64,000 nucleotides of DNA, from positions 3,224,001 to 3,288,000 of the forward strand of contig NZ_CP025979.1 of the NCBI RefSeq assembly GCF_002900365.1, in the 5' to 3' direction. Both the position numbers and the translations under genes were made by a program. This document shows positions 16,907 through 28,971 of the stretch, in pieces (within the stretch, counting starts at the first letter, position 1; every line of letters starts with the position of its first letter). The notes beneath the pieces are model-generated. The model made no database searches, had not been told where the DNA came from, and was given only the letters and a program-made list of their open reading frames with translations. Source of the DNA: Escherichia marmotae. GTDB taxonomy: Bacteria > Pseudomonadota > Gammaproteobacteria > Enterobacterales > Enterobacteriaceae.

Positions 16907-16928
16907 TTAGTTCGTTAAGGCTTGATCT

Positions 16929-17027
16929 CTAAGCCTTTCCTCGTCCAAGTGCAGCCCCGCACGGTGGGATAATAATCACCACCACGCTAATCACGACCAG
17001 GCTAATCACTCGTAGAAGGGCTGTCAT
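16929..17027 (-). CDS. ilvL: ilvGMEDA operon leader peptide
   Basis: The 32-residue leader MTALLRVISLVVISVVVIII followed by PPCGAALGRGKA is packed with isoleucine, valine and leucine codons, which sense the matching charged tRNAs. The attenuator lies immediately downstream. All parts needed for transcription attenuation are present, so the operon should rise when any of the three amino acids is scarce. Confidence 0.95.
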   Translation of the reverse strand: MTALLRVISLVVISVVVIIIPPCGAALGRGKA

Positions 17028-17377
17028 TTTGTCTTTTCTTGCATCTTGTTCGAAGGAATACCTAAAGAGTTACCATAGATTTTGCGAATGGCACAAGATA
17101 TTTTTTGGTCGCTTTTTATGACAAATATAATAATTTATATAAAAACCATTGTTTTTTATATAAAAAATAGTGAATGAAAAAAATTCAATTTCCGTATAAT
17201 TCTTGCCCTTTCTTAAAGACTAATTCTTGCACGCCTCATTTTTGCGAGCGTTAATCCATCGCTAATACAACTCAAATCACTTTGCATAAATAAACAGGAA
17301 TCTACCGCTAAATAACACAATTTAGCAGGCTACAGCAGCGATCTCTTATGTTCATAATGGTGACTTAAGGAGGACTT
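17028..17377. promoter_or_regulatory. ilvL-yifB intergenic region with the ilvG promoter and upstream AT-rich tract
   Basis: This 350-base gap holds the leftward ilv operon promoter(s) and the rightward yifB leader. At 17120-17200 it is very AT-rich and contains an inverted repeat, TTATATAAAAA (17135-17145) and TTTTTTATATAA (17152-17163). In E. coli the equivalent segment is a duplex-destabilised, IHF-binding site that activates the main ilv promoter; I infer the same here. A ribosome binding site AAGGAGG precedes yifB. No ORF is seen. Confidence 0.65.
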
Positions 17378-18919
17378 ATGTCACTGTCAATTGTTCATAC
17401 CCGTGCCGCGCTGGGAGTAAACGCTCCGCCGATCACTGTTGAGGTACATATCAGTAAAGGTCTACCCGGATTAACGATGGTGGGCTTACCAGAAACAACG
17501 GTAAAAGAAGCACGCGATCGCGTGCGTAGCGCCATTATCAATAGCGGATATGAATATCCGTCGAAAAAAATCACCATAAATCTTGCGCCTGCCGATCTAC
17601 CGAAAGAAGGTGGAAGATATGATTTACCTATCGCCATTGCGTTGCTGGCTGCCTCTGAACAGCTTACAGCCAATAAGTTGGATGAATATGAATTAGTTGG
17701 GGAACTGGCGCTTACAGGCGCTTTGCGTGGCGTTCCCGGCGCAATCTCCAGTGCAACTGAAGCTATTAAGTCGGGCAGAAAGATTATCGTCGCGAAAGAC
17801 AATGAAGCGGAAGTAGGGCTAATTAACGGTGAAGGATGCCTGATAGCCGATCATCTACAAACGGTCTGTGCATTTCTGGAAGGTAAACATGCTCTCGAAC
17901 GCCCAAAACCAACAGATGCGGAATCCTGGGTATTACAACATGATCTCAGTGATGTTGTCGGTCAGGAGCAAGGAAAGCGAGGGCTGGAAATTACCGCCGC
18001 TGGCGGGCACAACCTTTTACTGATTGGGCCGCCGGGAACGGGTAAAACAATGCTCGCCAGCCGTATTAATGGTCTGTTGCCAGATTTAAGTAATGAAGAG
18101 GCACTGGAGAGTGCTGCGATATTAAGTCTGGTAAATGCCGAATCGGTACAAAAACAGTGGCGGCAACGCCCGTTCCGTTCACCACATCACAGTGCGTCGT
18201 TAACTGCGATGGTTGGCGGTGGTGCAATTCCCGGGCCTGGTGAAATTTCGCTGGCGCATAACGGCGTGCTTTTTCTTGATGAGCTACCTGAATTTGAACG
18301 GCGTACATTGGATGCCTTGTGGGAGCCCATAGAGTCAGGCCAGATCCATCTTTCACGCACGCGAGCGAAAATAACCTATCCGGCACGTTTCCAGCTTGTC
18401 GCGGCGATGAATCCCAGCCCTACCGGACATTATCAGGGGAACCATAACCGCTGTACGCCAGAACAAACATTACGTTATCTCAACCGACTCTCAGGTCCCT
18501 TTCTCGACCGCTTTGATCTCTCACTGGAGATCCCTCTCCCACCGCCCGGTATTCTGAGTAAAGCGGTAGTTCTGGGGGAAAACAGCGCCACCGTTAAACA
18601 ACGCGTAATAGCTGCCAGAGAGCGCCAATTTAAGCGGCAGAATAAACTGAATGCCTGGCTGGATAGCCCAGAAATACGACAATTCTGCAAGCTTGAGAGT
18701 GAAGACGCACAGTGGCTGGAAGAAACGCTGATCCATCTGGGATTATCTATTCGTGCCTGGCAGCGGTTACTGAAAGTATCAAGAACCATTGCGGATATTG
18801 ATCAGTCTGAGACCATCACACGCCCGCATCTGCAGGAGGCGGTTAGCTATCGACCGCTTGTTAATCCATTTGCAAAAACTACTGGCATAAAAAAAGGGCA
18901 TTTCGCCCTTTTTTATTAA
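17378..18919 (+). CDS. yifB: YifB, magnesium-chelatase-like AAA+ ATPase (ComM family), with altered C-terminus
   Basis: This is the ComM/YifB family of AAA+ proteins. In naturally competent bacteria ComM is a branch-migration helicase; the role in Escherichia is not established. There is an N-terminal Lon-substrate-binding-like domain and Walker A GPPGTGKT at residues 217-224, then FRSPHHSASLTAMVGGG and the Walker B region GVLFLDELPEF. Up to Arg492 it reads as expected. It then continues PLVNPFAKTTG and KKGHFALFY through the terminator hairpin. The frame one base over would read IDRLLIHLQKLLA and stop at 18888-18890, which looks like the native end. A tryptophan (W315) replaces the arginine usual in LDALREP. 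Probably impaired. Confidence 0.88.
   Translation: MSLSIVHTRAALGVNAPPITVEVHISKGLPGLTMVGLPETTVKEARDRVRSAIINSGYEYPSKKITINLAPADLPKEGGRYDLPIAIALLAASEQLTANKLDEYELVGELALTGALRGVPGAISSATEAIKSGRKIIVAKDNEAEVGLINGEGCLIADHLQTVCAFLEGKHALERPKPTDAESWVLQHDLSDVVGQEQGKRGLEITAAGGHNLLLIGPPGTGKTMLASRINGLLPDLSNEEALESAAILSLVNAESVQKQWRQRPFRSPHHSASLTAMVGGGAIPGPGEISLAHNGVLFLDELPEFERRTLDALWEPIESGQIHLSRTRAKITYPARFQLVAAMNPSPTGHYQGNHNRCTPEQTLRYLNRLSGPFLDRFDLSLEIPLPPPGILSKAVVLGENSATVKQRVIAARERQFKRQNKLNAWLDSPEIRQFCKLESEDAQWLEETLIHLGLSIRAWQRLLKVSRTIADIDQSETITRPHLQEAVSYRPLVNPFAKTTGIKKGHFALFY
18889..18914. terminator. Bidirectional terminator between yifB and maoP
   Basis: AAAAAGGGC - ATTTC - GCCCTTTTTT forms a compact hairpin flanked by A and T runs, so it serves both convergent genes. 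Because of the yifB frameshift the hairpin is now read as codons by yifB. Confidence 0.88.
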
Positions 18920-19254
18920 TCGTCGGAATCGGTGTAGTCTTCAGCACCTTCGACCTGCGGTTTACCGCCGGAAAGAGTGTGAAAACGTTTTGGACGCTTG
19001 ATACGCGTCATATATTTAGACCACACGCGTTCTGCTTCTGTCACTGGCTCACGTTCGCTACGGCATACTGCTACGAAGAGTTTCTCTTCTTCGGTCACCG
19101 GCTCGCGTTTACCGAGATCCAGCTCATTGAAGGCATAACCATGACGTTCAAGCAGTTGTGCCTCTTTGATGGTGAAATCACCATGACGAGAGAACCCACG
19201 TGGATAATGTTTATTGTCGAAATATCGATTAGTCGTCGTAAAGCTTTCCGCCAT
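18916..19254 (-). CDS. maoP: MaoP, Ori macrodomain organisation protein (YifE)
   Basis: The 112-residue DUF413-type protein is named in E. coli as the factor that acts with the maoS site to define the Ori macrodomain. Visible features are an acidic C-terminal tail ending in AEDYTDSDD, and a core rich in charged residues. It is close to oriC (about 21 kb), as expected for this role. It is divergent from hdfR; maoS is thought to lie in the shared 118-base upstream region, but I could not place it exactly. It overlaps the extended yifB frame by four bases. Confidence 0.92.
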   Translation of the reverse strand: MAESFTTTNRYFDNKHYPRGFSRHGDFTIKEAQLLERHGYAFNELDLGKREPVTEEEKLFVAVCRSEREPVTEAERVWSKYMTRIKRPKRFHTLSGGKPQVEGAEDYTDSDD

Positions 19255-19372
19255 CCTGCACGCTCCTAATTCTTTGACCGAGCTAGTTATGGCGCGGAGT
19301 ATTAGTTACGCTTGACAGAGTGTAAAACAAAACATTTAAATCATAACGACAAATAATTTTGCGGAGAGCACT

Positions 19373-20212
19373 GTGGATACGGAATTGTTAAAAACTTTCC
19401 TGGAAGTTAGCCGAACACGTCACTTTGGTCGAGCGGCTGAATCGCTCTATCTGACCCAATCAGCTGTGAGTTTTCGGATCAGGCAACTGGAAAATCAACT
19501 GGGTGTGAACCTTTTCACCCGCCACAGGAATAATATCCGTTTGACCGCTGCAGGAGAAAAGCTCCTGCCTTATGCAGAAACGCTCATGAGTACCTGGCAG
19601 GCCGCCCGTAAGGAAGTGGCACATACCTCACGACATAATGAGTTCTCCATCGGTGCCAGCGCCTCGTTGTGGGAATGTATGCTTAATCAGTGGCTGGGAC
19701 GTTTGTATCAAAATCAGGATGCCCACACAGGGTTGCAGTTCGAAGCGCGGATCGCCCAACGGCAGTCACTGGTAAAACAACTGCATGAACGTCAGCTTGA
19801 TCTTCTTATTACCACTGAAGCACCCAAAATGGACGAGTTTAGTAGCCAGTTGCTGGGGCATTTTACTTTGGCACTTTATGCCAGCACCCCTTCTAAATTA
19901 AAAGGAGATCTTAACTATCTGCGACTGGAATGGGGGCCAGATTTTCAACAACATGAGGCCGGTTTAATCGGTGCTGATGAAGTTCCAATCCTGACAACCA
20001 GTTCTGCCGAACTGGCACAGCAACAGATTGCAATGCTTAATTGTTGTACCTGGCTACCAGTAAGTTGGGCTCGCAAAAAAGGCGGATTGCATACTGTTGT
20101 CGACAGCACAACGCTTTCACGTCCTCTCTATGCTATATGGCTGCAAAATAGTGATAAACACGCGTTGATTCGCGATCTATTGAAAATTAACGTTCTGGAT
20201 GATGTGTATTAA
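19373..20212 (+). CDS. hdfR: HdfR, LysR-type transcriptional regulator
   Basis: HdfR represses the flagellar master operon flhDC in E. coli. The 279-residue product has a LysR N-terminal winged helix (RHFGRAAESLYLTQSAVSFRIRQLE, about residues 16-40) and an effector-binding domain. The start is GTG at 19373-19375, with GCGGAGAG upstream as ribosome binding site. The rRNA operon lies downstream and converges on it. Confidence 0.94.
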   Translation: MDTELLKTFLEVSRTRHFGRAAESLYLTQSAVSFRIRQLENQLGVNLFTRHRNNIRLTAAGEKLLPYAETLMSTWQAARKEVAHTSRHNEFSIGASASLWECMLNQWLGRLYQNQDAHTGLQFEARIAQRQSLVKQLHERQLDLLITTEAPKMDEFSSQLLGHFTLALYASTPSKLKGDLNYLRLEWGPDFQQHEAGLIGADEVPILTTSSAELAQQQIAMLNCCTWLPVSWARKKGGLHTVVDSTTLSRPLYAIWLQNSDKHALIRDLLKINVLDDVY

Positions 20213-20272
20213 TTAAAATAGCTGGCAAGGATGCCGGAAGAAGGTTTTACTTTGGATGAGTTTATTACAGAT

Positions 20273-20302
20273 AAAAAAAAATCCTTAGCTTTCGCTAAGG
20301 AT
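20273..20302 (-). terminator. Terminator of the rRNA operon
   Basis: ATCCTTAGC - TTTC - GCTAAGGAT is a perfect stem. On the minus strand it is followed by nine T residues, seven bases after the tRNA-Trp CCA end, and it closes the rRNA transcript. Confidence 0.9.
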
Positions 20303-20308
20303 GATTTC

Positions 20309-20384
20309 TGGCAGGGGCGGAGAGACTCGAACTCCCAACACCCGGTTTTGGAGACCGGTGCTCTACCAATTGAACTACGCCCCT
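20309..20384 (-). tRNA. trpT: tRNA-Trp (anticodon CCA)
   Basis: This 76-base cloverleaf on the minus strand begins AGGGGCGTAGTTCAATTGG. It has the anticodon loop CTCCAAA, the T-arm GTTCGAGTC, and an encoded CCA end. It is the last gene of the rRNA operon, as at E. coli rrnC. Confidence 0.97.
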
Positions 20385-20392
20385 AATTAGGG

Positions 20393-20469
20393 TGGCGGAA
20401 CGGACGGGACTCGAACCCGCGACCCCCTGCGTGACAGGCAGGTATTCTAACCGACTGAACTACCGCTCC
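20393..20469 (-). tRNA. aspT: tRNA-Asp (anticodon GTC)
   Basis: This 77-base cloverleaf begins GGAGCGGTAGTTCAGTCGG, with the anticodon loop CTGTCAC, the T-arm GGTTCGAGTCC and an encoded CCA. It is separated from tRNA-Trp by eight bases and cotranscribed downstream of 5S rRNA. Confidence 0.97.
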
Positions 20470-20521
20470 ACCGAATTCTTTTACAACCACCAGTTTTATG
20501 ACCGGCTTACTGCTAAATTTG

Positions 20522-20641
20522 ATGCCTGGCAGTTCCCTACTCTCGCATGGGGAGACCCCACACTACCATCGGCGCTACGGCGTTTCACTTCTGAGTTCGG
20601 CATGGGGTCAGGTGGGACCACCGCGCTATCTCCGCCAGGCA
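20522..20641 (-). rRNA. rrfC: 5S ribosomal RNA
   Basis: This 120-base gene starts TGCCTGGCGG and ends CTGCCAGGCAT, so the terminal helix is complete. Positions 11-13 read AGA, where the E. coli copies I recall read CCG or CAG. Those bases fall in loop A next to helix I. All other hallmarks, including CCGAACTCAGAAGTGAAACG, are present. Confidence 0.96.
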
Positions 20642-20732
20642 AATTCTGTTTATTAACCCGCTTTCGCCGGCTAATCTAATCTGTATCAGGCTGAAAATCT
20701 TCTCTCATCCGCCAAAACATCTTCGGCGTTGT

Positions 20733-23637
<2,905 letters not shown>

Positions 23638-23832
23638 TCACAACCCGAAGATGTTTCTTTCGAACCATCATCGTGTTGCGAAAATTTGAGAGACTCACGA
23701 ATAATCTTTCGACTATTCAGTGTTTCAATTTTCAGCTTGATCCAGATTTTTAAAGAGCAAATATCTCAAACATCACTCGTAAGTGAGTTTTGAGATACAG
23801 TGGCCGGCGACTTTCACTCACAAACCAGCAAG
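23638..23832 (-). other. 16S-23S internal transcribed spacer, distal part with boxA
   Basis: The spacer between tRNA-Glu and 23S contains a boxA-like antitermination signal, GCTCTTTAAAAA on the minus strand (about 23748-23759). It also carries the 5' strand of the 23S processing stalk. Confidence 0.65.
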
Positions 23833-23908
23833 TGGCGTCCCCTAGGGGATTCGAACCCCTGTTACCGCCGTGAAAGGGCGGTGTCCTGGGCCTCTAGACG
23901 AAGGGGAC
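23833..23908 (-). tRNA. gltU: tRNA-Glu (anticodon TTC)
   Basis: This 76-base cloverleaf starts GTCCCCTTCGTCTAGAGGCC, has the anticodon loop CTTTCAC, and ends with an encoded CCA. A single tRNA-Glu in the 16S-23S spacer is the arrangement of E. coli rrnC and some other rrn operons. I give the symbol by locus. Confidence 0.96.
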
Positions 23909-23993
23909 GTATCAGTCTGCTTCGCAAGACGCCTTGCTTTTCACTTTCTATCAGACAATCTGTGTGAGCACTTCAAAGAACGCTTCTTTAAGG

Positions 23994-25535
<1,542 letters not shown>

Positions 25536-25666
25536 AAAAGTTTGATGCTCAAAGAATTAAACTTCGTAATGAATTACGTGTTCACTCTTGAGACTTGGTA
25601 TTCATTTAGCGTCTTGCGACGTTAAGAATCCGTATCTTCGAGTGCCCACACAGATTGTCTGATAAA

Positions 25667-25679
25667 TTGTTAAAGAGCA
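25667..25679 (-). promoter_or_regulatory. boxA antitermination signal in the rrn leader
   Basis: TGCTCTTTAACAA on the minus strand matches the rrn boxA that binds NusB/NusE. It lies between promoter P2 and the 16S gene. Confidence 0.88.
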
Positions 25680-25716
25680 GTGCCGCTTCGCTTTTTCTCA
25701 GCGGCGCGGGGTGTGC

Positions 25717-25744
25717 ATAATACGCTTTCCCGCTACAGAGTCAA
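25717..25744 (-). promoter_or_regulatory. rrn promoter P2
   Basis: On the minus strand, TTGACT and TATTAT are separated by 16 bases, matching the E. coli rrn P2 sequence. It gives basal rRNA transcription. Confidence 0.88.
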
Positions 25745-25834
25745 GCATTTTTTCGCTTTTCTCTGTCGAAGTTCTCAGGAGAACCCCGCTGACCCGGCGG
25801 CTTGTTTGCCGTTGTTCCGTGTCAGTGGTGGCGC

Positions 25835-25862
25835 ATTATAGGGAGTTATTCCGGCCTGACAA
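25835..25862 (-). promoter_or_regulatory. rrn promoter P1
   Basis: On the minus strand, TTGTCA and TATAAT are separated by 16 bases, followed by a GC-rich discriminator (GCGCCACCAC). This is the growth-rate- and ppGpp-controlled rrn P1. The AT-rich 25863-25930 segment upstream is where the UP element and Fis sites are expected. Confidence 0.9.
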
Positions 25863-26012
25863 GAGGAAATTTAAAATAATTTTCCGAATGCGTGTTTTTT
25901 CATCAAAACACCTGTTAATGCGCCATAAAACAAGCAATTTGCCGTTTTTGCAACCGCAATCACACTTCCTGGTGGCATACTAAGGATGAAAAAAAGAATA
26001 AGGAAGATGAGT

Positions 26013-26705
26013 ATGCCATTAAGCGCACAACAGTTAGCTGCACAGAAAAACCTTTCGTATGTTCTAGCTGAGAAGCTGGCGCAACGGATCTTAAAAGGTG
26101 AATACGCACCCGGCACCATTCTGCCTGGTGAAATTGAGCTGGGTGAGCAATTTGGAGTGAGCCGTACTGCGGTACGCGAAGCGGTCAAGACGTTAACGGC
26201 AAAAGGAATGGTTTTGCCACGTCCACGAATTGGTACGCGTGTCATGCCGCAATCCAACTGGAACTTTCTTGATCAAGAGTTGCTTACCTGGTGGATGACG
26301 GAAGATAACTTTCATCAAGTTATTGATCATTTTCTGGTTATGCGTATCTGTCTGGAACCGCAAGCCTGCTTACTGGCAGCAACGATGGGCACCGCAGAAC
26401 AGAAGGCACATCTTAATACGCTGATGGCCGAAATGGTGGCATTAAAAGAAAATTTCCGCCGGGAACGTTGGGTTGAGGTTGATATGGCCTGGCATGAACA
26501 CATTTATAAAATGAGTGCTAACCCGTTTTTGACCTCTTTCGCCTCGTTATTTCATTCGGTTTATCACACCTACTTTACATCGATAACCAGCAACACTGTA
26601 ATAAAACTGGATCAGCACCAGGCGATCGTTGATGCGATAATCCATAGTGATGGCAACGCAGCTTTCAAAGCTTGTCAGGCACTGCTACTTCCCCTCGAGA
26701 AGTGA
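26013..26705 (+). CDS. yieP: YieP, GntR/FadR-family transcriptional regulator
   Basis: The 230-residue product has an N-terminal GntR winged helix (EIELGEQFGVSRTAVREAVKTL, about residues 42-63). The C-terminal all-helical FCD domain has candidate metal or ligand residues in EVDMAWHEHIYKMSANPF. Its physiological ligand is not known to me. The ATG at 26013 is chosen because AAGGAA lies about eight bases upstream; the ATGs at 26007 and 25986 are too close to their nearest purine runs. The hsrA remnant follows within 21 bases, so the two were probably an operon. Confidence 0.88.
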   Translation: MPLSAQQLAAQKNLSYVLAEKLAQRILKGEYAPGTILPGEIELGEQFGVSRTAVREAVKTLTAKGMVLPRPRIGTRVMPQSNWNFLDQELLTWWMTEDNFHQVIDHFLVMRICLEPQACLLAATMGTAEQKAHLNTLMAEMVALKENFRRERWVEVDMAWHEHIYKMSANPFLTSFASLFHSVYHTYFTSITSNTVIKLDQHQAIVDAIIHSDGNAAFKACQALLLPLEK

Positions 26706-26726
26706 GACAGCCTAACGAAACACTGA

Positions 26727-26954
26727 ATGAGCGATAAAAAGCGTGGTATGGCGAGTTTATTGTGGATTGCGGCAATGACCTTCTTTATGCAGACTCTCGA
26801 TGCCGCCATTCTGAATACTTCCTTCCCCGCTATCGCTCATAGCCTCAATCGCTCACCCCTTGCCATGCAATCGGCCATTATCAATTATACGTTAACGGCG
26901 GCAATATTTTGCTTGAAATCTAAGCAGAACCGCGCTCCATCAGAATCGGGGTGA
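26727..26954 (+). pseudogene. hsrA: HsrA MFS transporter remnant (large in-frame internal deletion)
   Basis: The 75-codon frame begins like HsrA/YieO, an MFS drug-efflux-type permease of about 475 residues and 14 membrane segments. It contains one hydrophobic segment, LDAAILNTSFPAIAHSL, and the start of the next. After about residue 62 (AIINYTLTAAIF) it jumps to KSKQNRAPSESG, which is the extreme C-terminus of HsrA as I recall it. About 400 codons are missing in frame, with no insertion sequence at the join (about 26900-26916). Its last 35 bases overlap the 3' end of rbsR on the other strand. It cannot be a transporter. Confidence 0.85.
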
Positions 26955-27912
26955 GTTGTAATCGTTGTTGCTGTAAGGTTGGTTGAGCCATCCGGTGGAT
27001 AAGTACATCAATTGCCAGCTCTCCCAGTTCATCTTTCGGTTGATGAATTGTGGTGAGCGGTGGCGTCATATAACGTGCCAGTTCAATATCGTCATAACCA
27101 ATCACCGCGATGTCCTGCGGAACATGTAACCCAGCCTGGTATAACGCCTGGTACACACCGACCGCCATCGCGTCATTTCCAGTAAACACAGCCTGGGGAC
27201 GTAACGGATGCGATAATAACTGCTGCATCGCGTCAAACCCGCCGTTAAATTCAAAATCGCCTGTCACTTCATAGCCATCAGGAACTTCCAGTCCAGCACG
27301 ATCCATTGCCGCCCGGTAACCTTCCAGCCGCAAACGTGCAGGCGTTTTATCCAGCGGGCCGGTAATACAGGCAATACGGGTATAGCCTTTGTCGATCAGA
27401 TATTGCGTCGCTAAATCCCCCCCCAGAAACGAGTTATCCTGAATGAGATCGCTGTCGCCATCGAACGGCGCCCAGTCCATCATCACGGTAGGAATTGTTG
27501 GATAGCGTTGCATGATCTCACGCGAAGGCTGGTGTGTTTCAGTACAGAGTAATAGCAAACCATCGACACGTTTTTGCATCAACGTTTCCAGATTGCGATT
27601 CATTCGCTGCTCATCGCCTTCGGTATTGCAGAGAACAAGGCTATAACCGCGTTCAAAGCAACTGCGTTCAACGCCACGCACCAGTTCAGAATAGAAAGGA
27701 TTGGTACTGGCAGTGATCAACATGCCAATAGTATGTGTTTGATTAAGCTTGAGACTACGTGCCAGAGCTGATGGCGCGTAATTGAGTTCTTTAATCGCCG
27801 CTTCAACTTTGGCGGTAATCGCTTCGCTGACGAAGCGATCTTTATTGATGACGTGAGAAACTGTCGATGTAGAAACGCCCGCCAGACGGGCAACATCTTT
27901 CATTGTAGCCAA
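26920..27912 (-). CDS. rbsR: Ribose operon repressor RbsR
   Basis: RbsR is a LacI/GalR-family repressor that is released by ribose. The 330-residue product has the LacI-type headpiece MKDVARLAGVSTSTVSHVIN, the hinge helix YAPSALARSLK, and a periplasmic-binding-protein-like core. It follows rbsK by three bases and is the last gene of the rbs operon. A perfect 20-base palindrome upstream of rbsD is its likely operator. I recall about 5 percent residue changes from K-12, many in residues 240-320. Confidence 0.96.
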   Translation of the reverse strand: MATMKDVARLAGVSTSTVSHVINKDRFVSEAITAKVEAAIKELNYAPSALARSLKLNQTHTIGMLITASTNPFYSELVRGVERSCFERGYSLVLCNTEGDEQRMNRNLETLMQKRVDGLLLLCTETHQPSREIMQRYPTIPTVMMDWAPFDGDSDLIQDNSFLGGDLATQYLIDKGYTRIACITGPLDKTPARLRLEGYRAAMDRAGLEVPDGYEVTGDFEFNGGFDAMQQLLSHPLRPQAVFTGNDAMAVGVYQALYQAGLHVPQDIAVIGYDDIELARYMTPPLTTIHQPKDELGELAIDVLIHRMAQPTLQQQRLQLTPILMERGSA

Positions 27913-27915
27913 GCG

Positions 27916-28845
27916 TCACCTCTGCCTGTCTAAGAAGGTATCGATCTCTTCACGCCAGGGAACGGAAGGTTGTGCACCTTTACGTGTCACAGCAATCGCA
28001 GCGGCAGCATGGGCAAAACGAATCGCCTCAGGCAATGTTTTTTCTTCCAGCAACGCCGTGATTAACGCGCCATTAAAAGTATCTCCGGCAGCAATAGTAT
28101 CAACAGCCTGAACCCGGAATCCAGGTACGCGCTGACCTTCGCCATTCACACTGGCCCACACGCCACGGCTCCCTAAGGTAATCAGTACAGTACGAATACC
28201 TTTCTCATGTAGTATCTGCGCAGCTTTCGCCGCATCTTCATCATTTTCAACACGAATACCGGTGAGCTTTTCTGCTTCCGTTTCGTTTGGCGTGATGATG
28301 TCCACCAGCGCCAGCAATTCGTCAGGAAGTTCACGAGCCGGAGCCGGGTTAAGTGCAACGATAGTTTTATTTTGATGGGCGATTTTCGCCGCTGCCATCA
28401 CACTTTCGAGTGGTGATTCCAACTGCATTAATAATGCCGACGCGTTGGCAATACGCTCACGTTGCGCTTCCACCAGCGTTGGGGAAAGGGCTGCGTTAGC
28501 CCCGGCATGAATGCCGATAACGTTCTCGCCTTCGGCATTAACAAAAATCAGCGCTACGCCTGTCGATTCGCCCTTGATCACGCTGACCGGAGAAATATCA
28601 ATATTATCAGTGGCGAGTTGCTGACGAACACTCTCACCAATGCTGTCATCCCCTGTGCAGGCAATGAACGCAATATTCGCGCCACTACGCCCTGCGGCCA
28701 CAGCCTGATTCGCGCCTTTACCGCCGAATGCGACCTGATAGTGGTTACCGGTTACGGTTTCGCCTGGAGTAGGAAAAGATTGAAGATTAAGGATATGGTC
28801 AGCATTAATGCTGCCAAGAACAACGAGGCTGCCTGCATTTTGCAT
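27916..28845 (-). CDS. rbsK: Ribokinase
   Basis: RbsK phosphorylates ribose at O5 with ATP. The 309-residue PfkB-family product has the N-terminal signature FGGKGANQAVAAGRSG, the C-terminal signature DTIAAGDTFNGAL with the catalytic aspartate, and the anion-hole GAGD-like turn. The frame opens nine codons earlier; I use the MQNAGSLVVLG start. A 126-base gap with a stem-loop separates it from rbsB, so its expression may be lower than that of the binding protein. Confidence 0.96.
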   Translation of the reverse strand: MQNAGSLVVLGSINADHILNLQSFPTPGETVTGNHYQVAFGGKGANQAVAAGRSGANIAFIACTGDDSIGESVRQQLATDNIDISPVSVIKGESTGVALIFVNAEGENVIGIHAGANAALSPTLVEAQRERIANASALLMQLESPLESVMAAAKIAHQNKTIVALNPAPARELPDELLALVDIITPNETEAEKLTGIRVENDEDAAKAAQILHEKGIRTVLITLGSRGVWASVNGEGQRVPGFRVQAVDTIAAGDTFNGALITALLEEKTLPEAIRFAHAAAAIAVTRKGAQPSVPWREEIDTFLDRQR

Positions 28846-28971
28846 ATTCGGGATGTCCATAAAATGCGCCACCGGGTTAGGGTAGCGCGTGCCCTGCTTT
28901 TCTTTATATTACACGTTCATCTGTCGATGCCGTATTTATGCCACCATCAGGTTATAAAACCTGATTAAAGA
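28846..28971 (-). other. rbsB-rbsK gap with stem-loop
   Basis: The gap carries a perfect 8-base-pair hairpin ATCAGGTT - ATAA - AACCTGAT at 28946-28965, directly after the rbsB stop. It can protect the abundant rbsB message. In E. coli a 3'-UTR-derived small RNA (RbsZ) is reported from this region; I cannot define its ends here. Confidence 0.5.

Larger units (their letters stand above)
25536..26012. other. rrn leader, promoters and the divergent yieP upstream region
   Basis: This 477-base gap holds, from left to right, the 16S leader with boxA, promoters P2 and P1, the rrn upstream activating region, and the rightward yieP leader. Two ATGs (25986 and 26007) lie in frame upstream of the chosen yieP start but have poorly spaced ribosome binding sites. 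Confidence 0.7.

Noticed and set aside
25869..26012. Longer YieP starting at 25986
   Set aside because: The ATG at 25986 has its purine-rich box only about two bases away, while the ATG at 26013 has a well-spaced AAGGAA and matches the family length.
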